Part shown: piece after piece, positions 48,598-57,672 of the stretch | How positions within the stretch are numbered: position 1 is the stretch's first letter | Layout: each line of letters begins with the position of its first letter | Assembly (NCBI GenBank): GCA_007833815.1 | Contig: CP033464.1 | Location: forward strand, 2,970,001 to 3,034,000 | Direction of reading: 5' to 3' | Source: Brevibacillus laterosporus | GTDB taxonomy: Bacteria; Bacillota; Bacilli; Brevibacillales; Brevibacillaceae | DNA: 64,000 nucleotides | The notes under the pieces: generated by a model | Told to the model about the DNA's origin: nothing | What the model saw: the letters and a program-made list of their open reading frames with translations, nothing else | Database searches by the model: none | Translations under genes and position numbers: made by a program

Positions 48598-49716
48598 ATG
48601 CTATTTACCTATGACTTTAAAGACCAAGTACGTGAATTATCCGCAGGTATCGATTTGATTATCAACGATTCACCTACGTTGCTAGGTTTGGTGGGTCTAA
48701 ACGGTGAGCCACTAACGCAAACGAAATTTGAGTGGATGTCCGACAACCTTAACTCGAACCGCGCCAATGTAAAGGCGGACGCAACGGCTACGGATACCCA
48801 GTTGGTCGTAAATGATGGCGACGGGGAGAAATTCCGTATTAATGCAATCGTGGTAAGCGGCGAAGAGTACATGAAAGTTACTGCCGTTGCTGGCGATGAG
48901 GTCACGGTAAGTCGCGGTTTTGACGGGACTACAGCAGTCGCGCTAAAAGCCGGTGCCGAACTTCGAATTGTTGCTCGTCCACAATTGCAAGGCGCAGGCG
49001 TCGGTCAAGACGAAGGCCACGATCGCTATGTTGACGATAACTATACGCAAATCTATGAGCGTTATGCATCCGTATCCAATACGCAAATGGCTGTCCGTAC
49101 CCATAACGTAACGAACGAGTTGAACTACCAAGTTGAACTTCGCTTGAAGGAAATGTCTCGCGAGATGAACGATACTTTGATCTACGGCCGTAAAATCATG
49201 GGTAACAAAGGCACGCCGAGCATGAGTGGTGGTCTCTTGTATTACGCGGATAAGAAAGGCGCAGCGAAAAAGAATCTTACTGGTAAAGAGATCGACGCCA
49301 AGGTAATCAACGACCTAATGGAAGAGGTTTATCTGCGTGGCGGTAACGTGAACACGATCCTTACAAATACAGCAGGCGCACGTCAATTTTCGAAACTAGC
49401 AACCAACACCATTCGTACAGAGCGCCAAGATACTGCTACTGGTCACCGTATCTCCACGTTCGTTTCCGACATCGTTGGCGGCGGTGAGGCGACTATCATC
49501 GTGGACCCTAACTTCCCGAAAAACAAAGTAGCGCTGTTTGATCGAAACATCTTGTCGATGCAAGCGTTGCAAGGTCGTGCGCTATACGACGTAGACGCAG
49601 GAGTACCGGGCGCGGACTTTGTAGCACGTCAGATTCGCGGTGAGTATGGCGTCAAGGTGAAGAACGCAAAAGAGAAAATCGCGATCCTCGAAAATATCTC
49701 CACCTCGGTATCGTAA
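48598..49716 (+). CDS. Major capsid protein (SU10/DUF5309 type)
   Basis: The 372-residue protein has the HK97-like fold features of the SU10 capsid group: VSNTQMAVRTHNVTNELNYQ, then REMNDTLIYGRK, and an inserted Ig-like or barrel segment near residues 55-130. AAGGAGG precedes ATG 48598; the longer frame from 48559 runs through the terminator. It forms the icosahedral shell. Confidence 0.85.
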   Translation: MLFTYDFKDQVRELSAGIDLIINDSPTLLGLVGLNGEPLTQTKFEWMSDNLNSNRANVKADATATDTQLVVNDGDGEKFRINAIVVSGEEYMKVTAVAGDEVTVSRGFDGTTAVALKAGAELRIVARPQLQGAGVGQDEGHDRYVDDNYTQIYERYASVSNTQMAVRTHNVTNELNYQVELRLKEMSREMNDTLIYGRKIMGNKGTPSMSGGLLYYADKKGAAKKNLTGKEIDAKVINDLMEEVYLRGGNVNTILTNTAGARQFSKLATNTIRTERQDTATGHRISTFVSDIVGGGEATIIVDPNFPKNKVALFDRNILSMQALQGRALYDVDAGVPGADFVARQIRGEYGVKVKNAKEKIAILENISTSVS

Positions 49717-49727
49717 GGAGGTAGCAG

Positions 49728-49946
49728 ATGGCTAACTATAAAGCATCTCCTTTCTATGAAATTGATAGTGGCGATGTTCGCGTCAAGTTTGATTTCTTCG
49801 GCATGTATACAACTGAAAAGGCGGACCAGATTGCCACGCTAGACGAGTTAGTCCCTACGTGGATTAAACGCCTAGATTACGAAAAACAAACGGAGGAGCC
49901 CGCCACTCAGCCCGTCAAAAAGGGACGCGGCAAAGCCTCCGAATAA
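49728..49946 (+). CDS. Small head-region protein, 72 aa
   Basis: It lies between the capsid and connector genes with GGAGG before the ATG. The C-terminus is basic (KKGRGKASE). Proteins in this slot are often head-completion or decoration factors; the role here is unproven. Confidence 0.5.
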   Translation: MANYKASPFYEIDSGDVRVKFDFFGMYTTEKADQIATLDELVPTWIKRLDYEKQTEEPATQPVKKGRGKASE

Positions 49947-49964
49947 TAACGGGGGTGTTACCGC

Positions 49965-50348
49965 ATGACCTTATCAATCGAGGCCGCAGACGAATATATT
50001 GACGTAAATGTTATCGATATCGAGGATTGGACGGATTGTGACGAAGCGAGAAAACAACGGATAATTAACGTCGCATCACGTACATTAACGTCCACTTATC
50101 CGAAGTATACGATACCGGATGCGGCTGTGTACGAGTTTGCGACTGTGTTGGCTACGGCTTTCAATGACACGCTAAGACAGGCACAAAATGGAGTGAGTTC
50201 GTTCTCACTAACCGACGTAGGCTCATTTACCTTCCGCGACAAACCGAAAGAGCTTGCAGGTCTAATACCGCCAATAAGTCGTGAACTAATTGGGGCGGAA
50301 AACGACGTGAAGCTCGGAAGCCGTGGCGCAGGATGGAGTGTGTTATAG
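49965..50348 (+). CDS. Head-tail connector protein (YqbG-like)
   Basis: The helical N-terminal part (SIEAADEYIDVNVIDIEDWT) and the position directly after the capsid genes match connector proteins of skin/PBSX elements. It should sit under the portal. Confidence 0.65.
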   Translation: MTLSIEAADEYIDVNVIDIEDWTDCDEARKQRIINVASRTLTSTYPKYTIPDAAVYEFATVLATAFNDTLRQAQNGVSSFSLTDVGSFTFRDKPKELAGLIPPISRELIGAENDVKLGSRGAGWSVL

Positions 50349-50714
50349 ATGCCGATGGTATCAATGAATAACAAAATAAAGGTTTACCCTGCGTTGTTGG
50401 ACGATGAGGGTAAGCCGCAAACAGACGAGTGGGATCGACCGGTTTACGGCGATCCTTTTTCGTTACGTTGCCGTATGCACGAAACAACGAAGCTAGTCCG
50501 AGCACAGACGAATCAAGGTGGTGTCCACGGCATAAATGCGCAGGAAGTCGTCTCTACCGCGCAGATATATTGCGATAAATTGGCGCCGATTGAGGAGGGC
50601 GATCGGATTGAGTTCGTCAACGAACGAGGGCGGATACGGACATATACGCCGATCTCAATAGAGATTAGACGATGGGTAAACGGTAAGCCGTTACTTACCG
50701 TGATCAACGTATAA
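50349..50714 (+). CDS. Head-tail joining protein (YqbH-like)
   Basis: A beta-rich 121-residue protein (VYPALLDDEGKPQTDEWDRP start) next in the connector series. It fits the head-closure/stopper slot. Confidence 0.6.
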   Translation: MPMVSMNNKIKVYPALLDDEGKPQTDEWDRPVYGDPFSLRCRMHETTKLVRAQTNQGGVHGINAQEVVSTAQIYCDKLAPIEEGDRIEFVNERGRIRTYTPISIEIRRWVNGKPLLTVINV

Positions 50715-50726
50715 GGAGGAGGTAGT

Positions 50727-51206
50727 TTGACGCGTTTAGATATCGACATTGACTTAAACGGGCTCCGAACTAGTGGCCAGCGGATCGCGTCGTTAATGCC
50801 TGCCTATCGGAAGAAGCTATTAGCTACGATGGGACGCGGCGCCAAGCGCGGTATGCACGATGTCCTTGACGAGTGGAAGGTGGAAGCAGTCGACCTAGCT
50901 CCGTTGGACAAAGGGTTGCTACGGCGCGGTATCCATACGAAAGTTACTGGTAAGAGCGCTAATCTTACGGCCACCATCCAATCATCAGCGGTGGAATCAA
51001 GCAATGGGCAGCGGTTTGACTACGCGTATTATCTCCACAACGTATACCCGGAGAAGTACGGCGACTCGTTTCAGAATCCGACCACGCCCGGCACCATTCC
51101 GAATTATCTCGAAAAGCCTGCGGAAGAGAACAAGGAACGATGGAAGCAGATGATTGAGGACGAAATCAAAGCAGAGATGTCACGGGCGGGCTATAACATC
51201 CGGTAG
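50727..51206 (+). CDS. HK97 gp10-like protein (YqbI-like)
   Basis: The pattern DEWKVEAVDLAPLDKGLLRR followed by RGIHTKVTG is typical of HK97 gp10-type connector proteins. AAGGAGGAGG precedes the start (TTG). Confidence 0.75.
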   Translation: MTRLDIDIDLNGLRTSGQRIASLMPAYRKKLLATMGRGAKRGMHDVLDEWKVEAVDLAPLDKGLLRRGIHTKVTGKSANLTATIQSSAVESSNGQRFDYAYYLHNVYPEKYGDSFQNPTTPGTIPNYLEKPAEENKERWKQMIEDEIKAEMSRAGYNIR

Positions 51207-51218
51207 GAGGTGGAATAC

Positions 51219-51665
51219 ATGTCCGTTGTGACTGAATTGGAGTCGGTGGGCTCGTTCGTAAGCGCAGTCGTACCGAAAGTAGCGTTAAAATACGACGTGC
51301 CGAAGCAACCGACGAAAGACACGTTGGTTGTCCGGGTGCAGTCGTCCAGTCCCGAGTCTGAAACGCGCTACCATTATCGGATTGATCGCGATTACCAGAT
51401 CGTAGTGTACGGCGTTGATTCAGCGTCTGCTCTAACGAAAATGGGCGACATTGAACGCGTTCTGAACGATAAAACAATGCTTATCCCCGTAAAAGGCTCG
51501 ACGCGGTATATCCGTATCGGGGCTTTTTCTTTTTCCATGACGTTCGCGACAGAGGGCGGGTTATCCGCCTGCATTGCTGTGCTTTCTACGGAAGTACGTG
51601 AGGCACGGACGCAGGAACAGTACGACAAAATCATGCATGTATACGGGCGGATTGAAGCCCGATAA
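51219..51665 (+). CDS. Tail terminator-like protein (YqbJ-like)
   Basis: The fourth of the connector genes; alpha/beta protein with ASALTKMGDIERVLNDKTML. AGGAGGTG is placed for ATG 51219 rather than GTG 51210. It probably caps the tail tube. Confidence 0.6.
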   Translation: MSVVTELESVGSFVSAVVPKVALKYDVPKQPTKDTLVVRVQSSSPESETRYHYRIDRDYQIVVYGVDSASALTKMGDIERVLNDKTMLIPVKGSTRYIRIGAFSFSMTFATEGGLSACIAVLSTEVREARTQEQYDKIMHVYGRIEAR

Positions 51666-51679
51666 AAGGAGGTTACGCG

Positions 51680-52717
51680 ATGGAATGGGACCAGATCACC
51701 ATGCCGACCCGTCCCGGGCTTTATATGATGTACGTGGAAGCCGCGGCATCACAGATTCGCGGTGGAGCTCGTGGTATCGTAGCGATTCCACTTGTAAAGT
51801 ACGGGGCGAAGGCGACAGAAAAAATGATTTACACGATTGAGACCGAAAAGCAGGCGGTCGACTTGTTTGGCGTTACTAACATCCAGTCGATTCGTTTCGT
51901 GTTGCAGGCTGGTGCAAAGCAAGTAATCGTATACACCTTGCCGAAGGAACAAACGGCAGAGTCATTTATTGAGATGCGCGAGTCTTTTGATACACGAGCA
52001 TTTAACGTGTTTGTGTACGACGGGCCTGTGGATGTAGCCGAAATTGATGCGACAGTAGCGTGGACGAAACGCAATCGTAAGGAAGGCAAGCATTTCGTAT
52101 ATGTAACGGGTGGCACGGCGACCGACGATGCTGATCCGAAAGTAGGCAATGCGCGGAGTAAGAAGTTAGCGGACGATTACGTAGCTAACCTAATAACCGG
52201 CGGCGTGGTCAACGGTAAGGAATACCCGTCCTGTGAATACGCGGCGTATGTTGCTGGATTGATTGCAGGCACGCCGATCAACAAGTCGATTACGTACGCG
52301 AAATTACCGTTAGATGACGTTAATAAACGATTGACGAATGCGCAGATCGACGAAGCACTTGAAGCAGGCTCGCTGATCCTCGTACACAACGGTGACTACG
52401 TTCTCGTTGAGAAAGGGCAACTGACAAGCGGAGCTAAGATTCGTAAGATTCGCGGACGTCAGGCGATTAGTACGGACATTCCGAAGACGGCCGCGAGTGA
52501 GTACATCGGTAAGCTCGATAACAACCGAGACGGTCAGGCGGCACTTATTGCGGCGATCAAGGCGTACCTAGAACGTTTAGGCAAGGCGAACGTCTTAGAA
52601 GACCCCGTTGTGACGTTAGACCCCGAATTTGAATCGAAGGGAGATGCTGTATTTTTGTACATCGCTTACACGGAGACCGACAGTATGGAACGCATCTTTC
52701 TACGAATCCACGTATAA
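51680..52717 (+). CDS. xkdK: Contractile tail sheath protein
   Basis: The start MPTRPGLYMMYVEAAASQIR, then GGARGIVAIPL is the usual opening of PBSX-type sheath proteins, and the C-terminal LDPEFESKGDAVFLYIAY with TDSMERIFLRIHV fits their end. At 345 residues it is on the short side for the family. It shows that the phage has a contractile tail. Confidence 0.85.
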   Translation: MEWDQITMPTRPGLYMMYVEAAASQIRGGARGIVAIPLVKYGAKATEKMIYTIETEKQAVDLFGVTNIQSIRFVLQAGAKQVIVYTLPKEQTAESFIEMRESFDTRAFNVFVYDGPVDVAEIDATVAWTKRNRKEGKHFVYVTGGTATDDADPKVGNARSKKLADDYVANLITGGVVNGKEYPSCEYAAYVAGLIAGTPINKSITYAKLPLDDVNKRLTNAQIDEALEAGSLILVHNGDYVLVEKGQLTSGAKIRKIRGRQAISTDIPKTAASEYIGKLDNNRDGQAALIAAIKAYLERLGKANVLEDPVVTLDPEFESKGDAVFLYIAYTETDSMERIFLRIHV

Positions 52718-52731
52718 GGAGGTAACTATAA

Positions 52732-53178
52732 ATGGGACGAAATTTACTAGAGTCCACCCGTACAATGAGTGGTTCGTTCGGTGAAATTTGGATGGACGGA
52801 GAGTGGTTGTCGAATTTTCATTTGGGAGAGGCATACGGCGATATACAATACGAAAAAGTGAAACGATCGGGTACTCGTAAATCAGGAAATAAGGCAATGA
52901 GTATCGAATACGCGGGAACCATTTCGGGTTATAAGGTAACCTCCGGTCTATCGCAAAGAGTTGGACAGATTAATGACGATCGTAAAGGTCCTTTTGTCTG
53001 TCAATTGATTATGAAAATTGATGATCCAGAGGCTTATGGCGCGGAAAGGGTACTGCTTAAGGGGGTTCAGTTCAACAAAATAGATATCTTTAAATTCGAA
53101 CATGGGGCCCTCGTAGAAACTGAGTGGCCTTTTGTTTTTGAGGACTATGAGTATCTGGATGTAATTACACAAAACTAA
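52732..53178 (+). CDS. xkdM: Tail tube protein (XkdM-like)
   Basis: The 148-residue protein has the XkdM features SGSFGEIWMDGEWLSNF, then EVYG-like ekvkrsGTRKSGNKAMS. It forms the inner tube under the sheath. A terminator follows directly. Confidence 0.85.
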   Translation: MGRNLLESTRTMSGSFGEIWMDGEWLSNFHLGEAYGDIQYEKVKRSGTRKSGNKAMSIEYAGTISGYKVTSGLSQRVGQINDDRKGPFVCQLIMKIDDPEAYGAERVLLKGVQFNKIDIFKFEHGALVETEWPFVFEDYEYLDVITQN

Positions 53179-53179
53179 C

Positions 53180-53208
53180 GGACAGGTTCGATCCTGTCCT
53201 CTTTCTCT
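53180..53208 (+). terminator. Terminator after tube gene
   Basis: GGACAGG/CCTGTCC is a perfect 7-bp stem with a 6-base loop, followed by TCTTTCTCT. It may lower expression of the tail chaperones relative to sheath and tube. Confidence 0.75.
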
Positions 53209-53236
53209 AAAAATAAAACTTTACGGAGGTAATCAC

Positions 53237-53620
53237 ATGAGTACTACACAGGAAGATGTTTTACGTTCACTTTTGGATACACCCGAATCTTATGAAGTTC
53301 CACATTATATCCCACGATTTAAAGTTAACTTCACACTAAAAGCACTAGACGAAAAAACAATTGAACATCTAAGGGAGCGTGCGATTTGGAAAGATAAATT
53401 TGATAACTCGAAGTTTAGACGTCTGATGATTGAAGCCGGTTGCGTCGTACCTAACTGGAAAGACCCTGTGTTGCTTGAAAAATACCAAACAATGGATGCT
53501 ACAGATGTAATTCAGAAACGACTATTTGCAGGCGAAATTGAGTCGATGGCTGAGAAAATTGCCAGTATTTCCGGGTTCGGCCAAACGGAGCCTGAGCTAG
53601 TTGAAGACATAAAAAACTAA
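53237..53620 (+). CDS. xkdN: Tail assembly chaperone, short form (XkdN-like)
   Basis: The 127-residue protein lies between the tube and tape measure genes, the fixed position of tail chaperones (lambda gpG type). GGAGG precedes the ATG. Its last sense codons form the slippery sequence A AAA AAC before TAA. Confidence 0.8.
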   Translation: MSTTQEDVLRSLLDTPESYEVPHYIPRFKVNFTLKALDEKTIEHLRERAIWKDKFDNSKFRRLMIEAGCVVPNWKDPVLLEKYQTMDATDVIQKRLFAGEIESMAEKIASISGFGQTEPELVEDIKN

Positions 53621-53781
53621 TTAAGCAGGGGGGCGTTCTTACTTCCCTGCATTACCTATTTCAAGAACAAGGGCTCATGCCAGATGAGGTGCTAAAGAAA
53701 CCTCGAATGGTGCGGGCTTTTCTTTATGCCTCATCTGCCGTAACGATGGAAGAACGAAGGGAGGCGGCTAGTCATGTTTGA
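53237..53781 (+). CDS. Tail assembly chaperone, -1 frameshift fusion (gpGT-like)
   Basis: If the ribosome slips back one base at 53617, reading continues through CTA ATT AAG CAG to a second domain (LHYLFQEQGLMPDEVLKKPR, then MVRAFLYASSAV) and stops at 53781. This gives 181 residues. The second part has no start codon or SD of its own in the right place, which fits expression only by frameshifting. The fused form is thought to bind the tape measure protein during tail assembly. Confidence 0.75.
53611..53650 (+). promoter_or_regulatory. Programmed -1 frameshift signal
   Basis: The slippery heptamer A AAA AAC (53611-53617, in the 0 frame) is followed by a 7-base spacer and a 6-bp stem GCAGGG/CCCTGC (53625-53630 with 53645-53650). 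This is the classical layout of a -1 frameshift site. Confidence 0.8.
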
Positions 53782-55696
53782 CCTCTTGGCTCGAATTAGG
53801 CTTGTTGACAATGCCAGTTCAGCGTTGGGTAGTATTACTGCCAAGTTGGGCACACTCGCCGCCGCCGCCGGTGCGACCGCCGTGGTCTTTAAGTCGGTGA
53901 ACAAGGCAATGGATTTCGAAGCACAGCTTTCTTCTATACAAGCGTTAACGGGTGCGACCAATACAGAAATGGCAGCAATGCAGAAATTAGCGCTTGATAT
54001 GGGTGCTAAAACGAAGTACAACGCTCTAGAGGCTGCACAGGGTATTGAGGAGCTACTAAAAGCAGGTCTTTCACCAGCGACTGTACAAGCGGGCGGGCTA
54101 GAAGCCGCGCTTAACCTCGCAACAGCCGGTGGTCTTGGGCTTGCGGAGGCCGCCGAAATCATGTCGACGTCGCTAAACGCGTATAAGGCTGACTCAATGA
54201 CGGCGGCTAAAGCGTCCGATATTCTAGCCGGTACTGCGAATGCTTCCGCAACGGGCGTGTCAGACTTACGCTTCTCATTATCGGCTGTATCAGCGGTTGC
54301 CGCAGGTGTTGGCATGACATTCAAAGATACAAATATCGCGCTCGGTTTGTTTGCGAACAACGCATTAAAAGGTTCCGACGCAGGTACCTCGTTAAAAACG
54401 ATGCTGATGAACTTGCAGCCGACGACTGACGACCAGATTGAACTATTTAAAAAGCTTGGTATCGTAACGAAAAACGGCGCCAACCAGTTTTACACGGCTA
54501 AAGGTAAACTAAAATCACTCGAAGAAATCTCCGGCACCTTGAATAAAGCGCTCGGGGGGCTTACGGATCAACAACGTATGCTGGCGCTAGAGACGATGTT
54601 CGGATCGGATGCTATACGAGCCGCCAACATCCTTTATAAAGAGGGTGCAAAGGGCGTTAAAGACTTTGAGCAGGAGATGCTGAAAGTTACCGCATTGGAT
54701 GTCGCGAAGAAGAAAATGGACAACGCTTCTGGTGCAGTCGAGCAGTTGAGCGGCGCCTTGGAGACGATGCAAATTTCCGCAATGTTGCCGTTCATGCCAA
54801 TTATAAAAAGGATTGCGCTAGGTGCAGCAGACTTCTCTGATAAAATTTCGCCATCGATTGTAAGCGCTATGGAAAGAGCGTCTAAAGGCGTTAGTAGTTT
54901 CATCGATGAGCTAGCAAAAGATACCACTTTTAAGAATTTAGAGTGGGGCGATGCTTTTATCTATGCTACCGACAAAGCATTCGACAAACTTAATGGATGG
55001 ATTTCATCGAGTGGCGGTAATCAGTTAGACAAGGCAATCAGTAAGTTGGCAGAAATGGGAGCAAGCGCAGGGGCTGTTTTAGTTAGTGGAATGGGATCGA
55101 CTGCTCTAGCAACTATTAAAGAAAATCCAATGATGGCACTGCTACTAGGAGGTTATGTAGGGCTCGCTGCTCCGGGTCCAATTCAGTTGAAAGCTATTTT
55201 AGGTCTAAGCGTTGCTGCCTCACCCCACGTGATGAAGCTAATAGATTGGCTACGGGGGTACAAACCAGAAGGGAGTATTGACATCCTCACCAACCTAGAC
55301 CAGAAGGCTGCGGAGATGAGGGAAAAAGGACTAGACCCTTCTAAAACTCCGATCTATGGTGGTGGTACTTTAACTGGAACGGCTCCAGAAAAGTCATTCT
55401 CAGATAAAGTCTCCGATTGGATTGATAATATCGGACTACCAACTCCGGGAAGGCAAGAGGCGCCTAGTATAAGTAGTAGTCGTTACCATGGAATTGACTA
55501 TGTTCCTAGAGATGGCATGACTTTTAGGTTGCATCAGGGAGAAAAGGTTATGACTGCTCAAGAAAACAAGCAGGGACAATCGTCAAAAGGAACTATTATT
55601 ATCCCAAAATTAGCAGACCAGATTATAATACGCGAAGAAGCGGATATAGACTTGTTGACTAGAAAACTAACTATGTCCCTTGCAGAACAGTATTAG
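53774..55696 (+). CDS. xkdO: Tape measure protein (TP901 type)
   Basis: The N-terminal 350 residues carry the TP901 tape-measure core (LSSIQALTGATNTEMAAMQK, then ALDMGAKTKYNALEAAQGIEEL). Its length of 640 residues sets a fairly short tail. The C-terminal third (DNA after about 54850) is more AT-rich than the rest, suggesting exchange. The ATG overlaps the end of the frameshifted chaperone. Confidence 0.9.
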   Translation: MFDLLARIRLVDNASSALGSITAKLGTLAAAAGATAVVFKSVNKAMDFEAQLSSIQALTGATNTEMAAMQKLALDMGAKTKYNALEAAQGIEELLKAGLSPATVQAGGLEAALNLATAGGLGLAEAAEIMSTSLNAYKADSMTAAKASDILAGTANASATGVSDLRFSLSAVSAVAAGVGMTFKDTNIALGLFANNALKGSDAGTSLKTMLMNLQPTTDDQIELFKKLGIVTKNGANQFYTAKGKLKSLEEISGTLNKALGGLTDQQRMLALETMFGSDAIRAANILYKEGAKGVKDFEQEMLKVTALDVAKKKMDNASGAVEQLSGALETMQISAMLPFMPIIKRIALGAADFSDKISPSIVSAMERASKGVSSFIDELAKDTTFKNLEWGDAFIYATDKAFDKLNGWISSSGGNQLDKAISKLAEMGASAGAVLVSGMGSTALATIKENPMMALLLGGYVGLAAPGPIQLKAILGLSVAASPHVMKLIDWLRGYKPEGSIDILTNLDQKAAEMREKGLDPSKTPIYGGGTLTGTAPEKSFSDKVSDWIDNIGLPTPGRQEAPSISSSRYHGIDYVPRDGMTFRLHQGEKVMTAQENKQGQSSKGTIIIPKLADQIIIREEADIDLLTRKLTMSLAEQY

Positions 55697-55757
55697 ACTA
55701 ATATTTGGGAACTGTGCTAAAATAATGGTAATTAATTGTTTGCGGAGGAGACTTGAC

Positions 55758-55931
55758 ATGAGCGATATGAAAGAGGATAAAATAAAAAGGCAATTTGATA
55801 TCGATTATGATGAAGAGAATGTTAAATCGGATAACCGTCCTTTTTATGATCGCGGAATGTTTTGGGTCTCCGTAATCATGATTCTTGTACTAGTCACGTT
55901 TTTCTTTGTTCTACGTATTGATATCGTTTAG
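55758..55931 (+). CDS. Small tail-anchored membrane protein (58 aa)
   Basis: GGAGGAG precedes ATG 55758. A charged 32-residue start is followed by one hydrophobic segment (VSVIMILVLVTFFFVLRI). It is AT-rich and sits between tail genes where no membrane protein is expected, so it is a probable moron. Confidence 0.55.
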   Translation: MSDMKEDKIKRQFDIDYDEENVKSDNRPFYDRGMFWVSVIMILVLVTFFFVLRIDIV

Positions 55932-55948
55932 AAGGGAGACGATCTATA

Positions 55949-56611
55949 CTGCCTAATACTATTCAATTCTGGCTGTCGTATAATAACGGAGCCGAACGAT
56001 TACAACTTCCAGTCAATCCCGAATATATTCAAATCTCACAACAACATAGGTATGATGACGTACTAGTCTCGCATCTAGGCGAATTTACCATTATCGGTGA
56101 CGCCAAGTTGCGGGACTTTTCTTTTTCCTCGTTCTTTCCTCGTGATTACCATTCATCTTATTGCGAATACGAAGGCGTTCCCGATCCGTGGGCAACCGTA
56201 GAGATGCTCGAAAGGTGGCGCGATTCCCGTAAACCGTGCCGATTGACCGTTACGGGAACTCCGATAAACTATGCGGTCACTATCCGTAGTTTCGAAATCG
56301 TACCCGAAAAACACGGAGCGCCGGGCGACATCTATTACGATATCGCGTTGAAAGAATACAAGTTCGTGAGTATTCGTCAGATTGATATGAGTGCGAAGAA
56401 AAGCGACGGAACGGCCAAGGTGAAGAAAACGGCCACACGGGGTGGTAAGAAAGACGTTCCGAAGCCGTATGTCGTGAAGAAAGGGGACTGCTTATCGGTG
56501 ATTGCGGCAAGATACGGGCTTAAAACACGTGATGTCTACGCAAAGAATAAGGCCGTGGTAGGTCCCGATCCCAATCGAATCTATCCCGGTCAAAAGTTGG
56601 TGCTCGTATGA
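55949..56611 (+). CDS. xkdP: LysM baseplate protein (XkdP-like)
   Basis: The N-terminus (IQFWLSYNNGAERLQLPVNP) matches XkdP-type proteins, and the C-terminal LysM domain (YVVKKGDCLSVIAARYGLKT) binds peptidoglycan. The conserved part begins 53 codons before the first ATG/GTG/TTG start, so translation must begin at CTG 55949 or ATA 55946 after AGAAGGGAG. The protein links the tape measure to the baseplate. Confidence 0.8.
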   Translation: MPNTIQFWLSYNNGAERLQLPVNPEYIQISQQHRYDDVLVSHLGEFTIIGDAKLRDFSFSSFFPRDYHSSYCEYEGVPDPWATVEMLERWRDSRKPCRLTVTGTPINYAVTIRSFEIVPEKHGAPGDIYYDIALKEYKFVSIRQIDMSAKKSDGTAKVKKTATRGGKKDVPKPYVVKKGDCLSVIAARYGLKTRDVYAKNKAVVGPDPNRIYPGQKLVLV

Positions 56612-57672
56612 CGTGGGAAGTTCACTATGACGGTGCGCCGATGCTTGTTCAGAGTACCACGTGGTCCGGTGACATTACGCAGCCCGCCCGTACGTTGGAA
56701 GTATCTTTTATTAATACGGGGGACGGCCGGAAAAAAGCCGTCCCCATCGAACTTGGCAAAGAACTACGACTCTACAGCAACGGGCGAGAATTATTCCGTG
56801 GTCTAACGTTTAAGCATAATATCAATGATCGCGGTGCTATGAGCGTTACTGCGTACGATGACAACATCTATCTCGCGAAGAATCAGGATACGCAGATATT
56901 TCGTAATATGAAAGCGAGTGGCATAGCGCAAAAACTATGTAAGCAATTCGGGATAGCCGTCGGTAAGATCGACGATACAGGCTACGTGATACCTAAGTTA
57001 GTATTCCGCAACAAATCGATATGGGACATGTTAATTACAGCGCTAACGGTTACGCAGAAGCAGACCGGAAGGCGCTTTTTTATTTGCTCGAAGGAAGGCA
57101 AGTTTCATCTCTTGTCGCGGAAAGAACAACCTGTACGGTGGGTGCTCGAAAACGGCGTCAATATACTAGATGCGTCATACTCGCAGTCAATCGAAGAACT
57201 ACGCACACAGGTTAAAGTGACGGGCGGGGACGATAAGAAAAAGCCGTTGGTGGCTGTAGTCAAAAATGATGCACTCATACAGCGATTCGGTATTATGCAA
57301 CACCTCGAAAGCGCCGACTCGGATAAGACTCGTTCGCAAATCGAGCAACTAGCGAAACAGCTACTAATAGACCTCGGTACCATTCACGACGAGGCGACAG
57401 TAAATGCTCTAGGAATAGATACGGTGTACGCGGGCGTCGGCGTCTATGTGCAGGAGTCTATGACGGAGATCATTGGAGGCTACTACGTTTCAGCCGATAA
57501 TCATACGTTTGAAGGCAGTAAGCACACGATGTCACTCAAGTTAAGTGCTACAGACGACTTACCGACGTTGAAATACGATCCACCACCGGAAGACAAAGCG
57601 AAGAAAAAGAAAAATAAACGGAAGGGGAAAACGTCCATTGTCGACACAATCTTCAAAGCTACCGGAACCTAG
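56608..57672 (+). CDS. xkdQ: Baseplate hub protein (XkdQ-like)
   Basis: Order, length (354 residues) and a Phage_GPD-like core (LRTQVKVTGGDDKKKPLVAV) fit XkdQ. It overlaps the LysM gene stop by ATGA. It belongs to the central hub of the contractile tail. Confidence 0.8.
   Translation: MTWEVHYDGAPMLVQSTTWSGDITQPARTLEVSFINTGDGRKKAVPIELGKELRLYSNGRELFRGLTFKHNINDRGAMSVTAYDDNIYLAKNQDTQIFRNMKASGIAQKLCKQFGIAVGKIDDTGYVIPKLVFRNKSIWDMLITALTVTQKQTGRRFFICSKEGKFHLLSRKEQPVRWVLENGVNILDASYSQSIEELRTQVKVTGGDDKKKPLVAVVKNDALIQRFGIMQHLESADSDKTRSQIEQLAKQLLIDLGTIHDEATVNALGIDTVYAGVGVYVQESMTEIIGGYYVSADNHTFEGSKHTMSLKLSATDDLPTLKYDPPPEDKAKKKKNKRKGKTSIVDTIFKATGT

Noticed and set aside
53731-54483. 250-codon - strand ORF
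   Set aside because: It lies fully inside the tape measure gene, is rich in Ala/Ser from the opposite-strand codon pattern, and has no ribosome site or family match.
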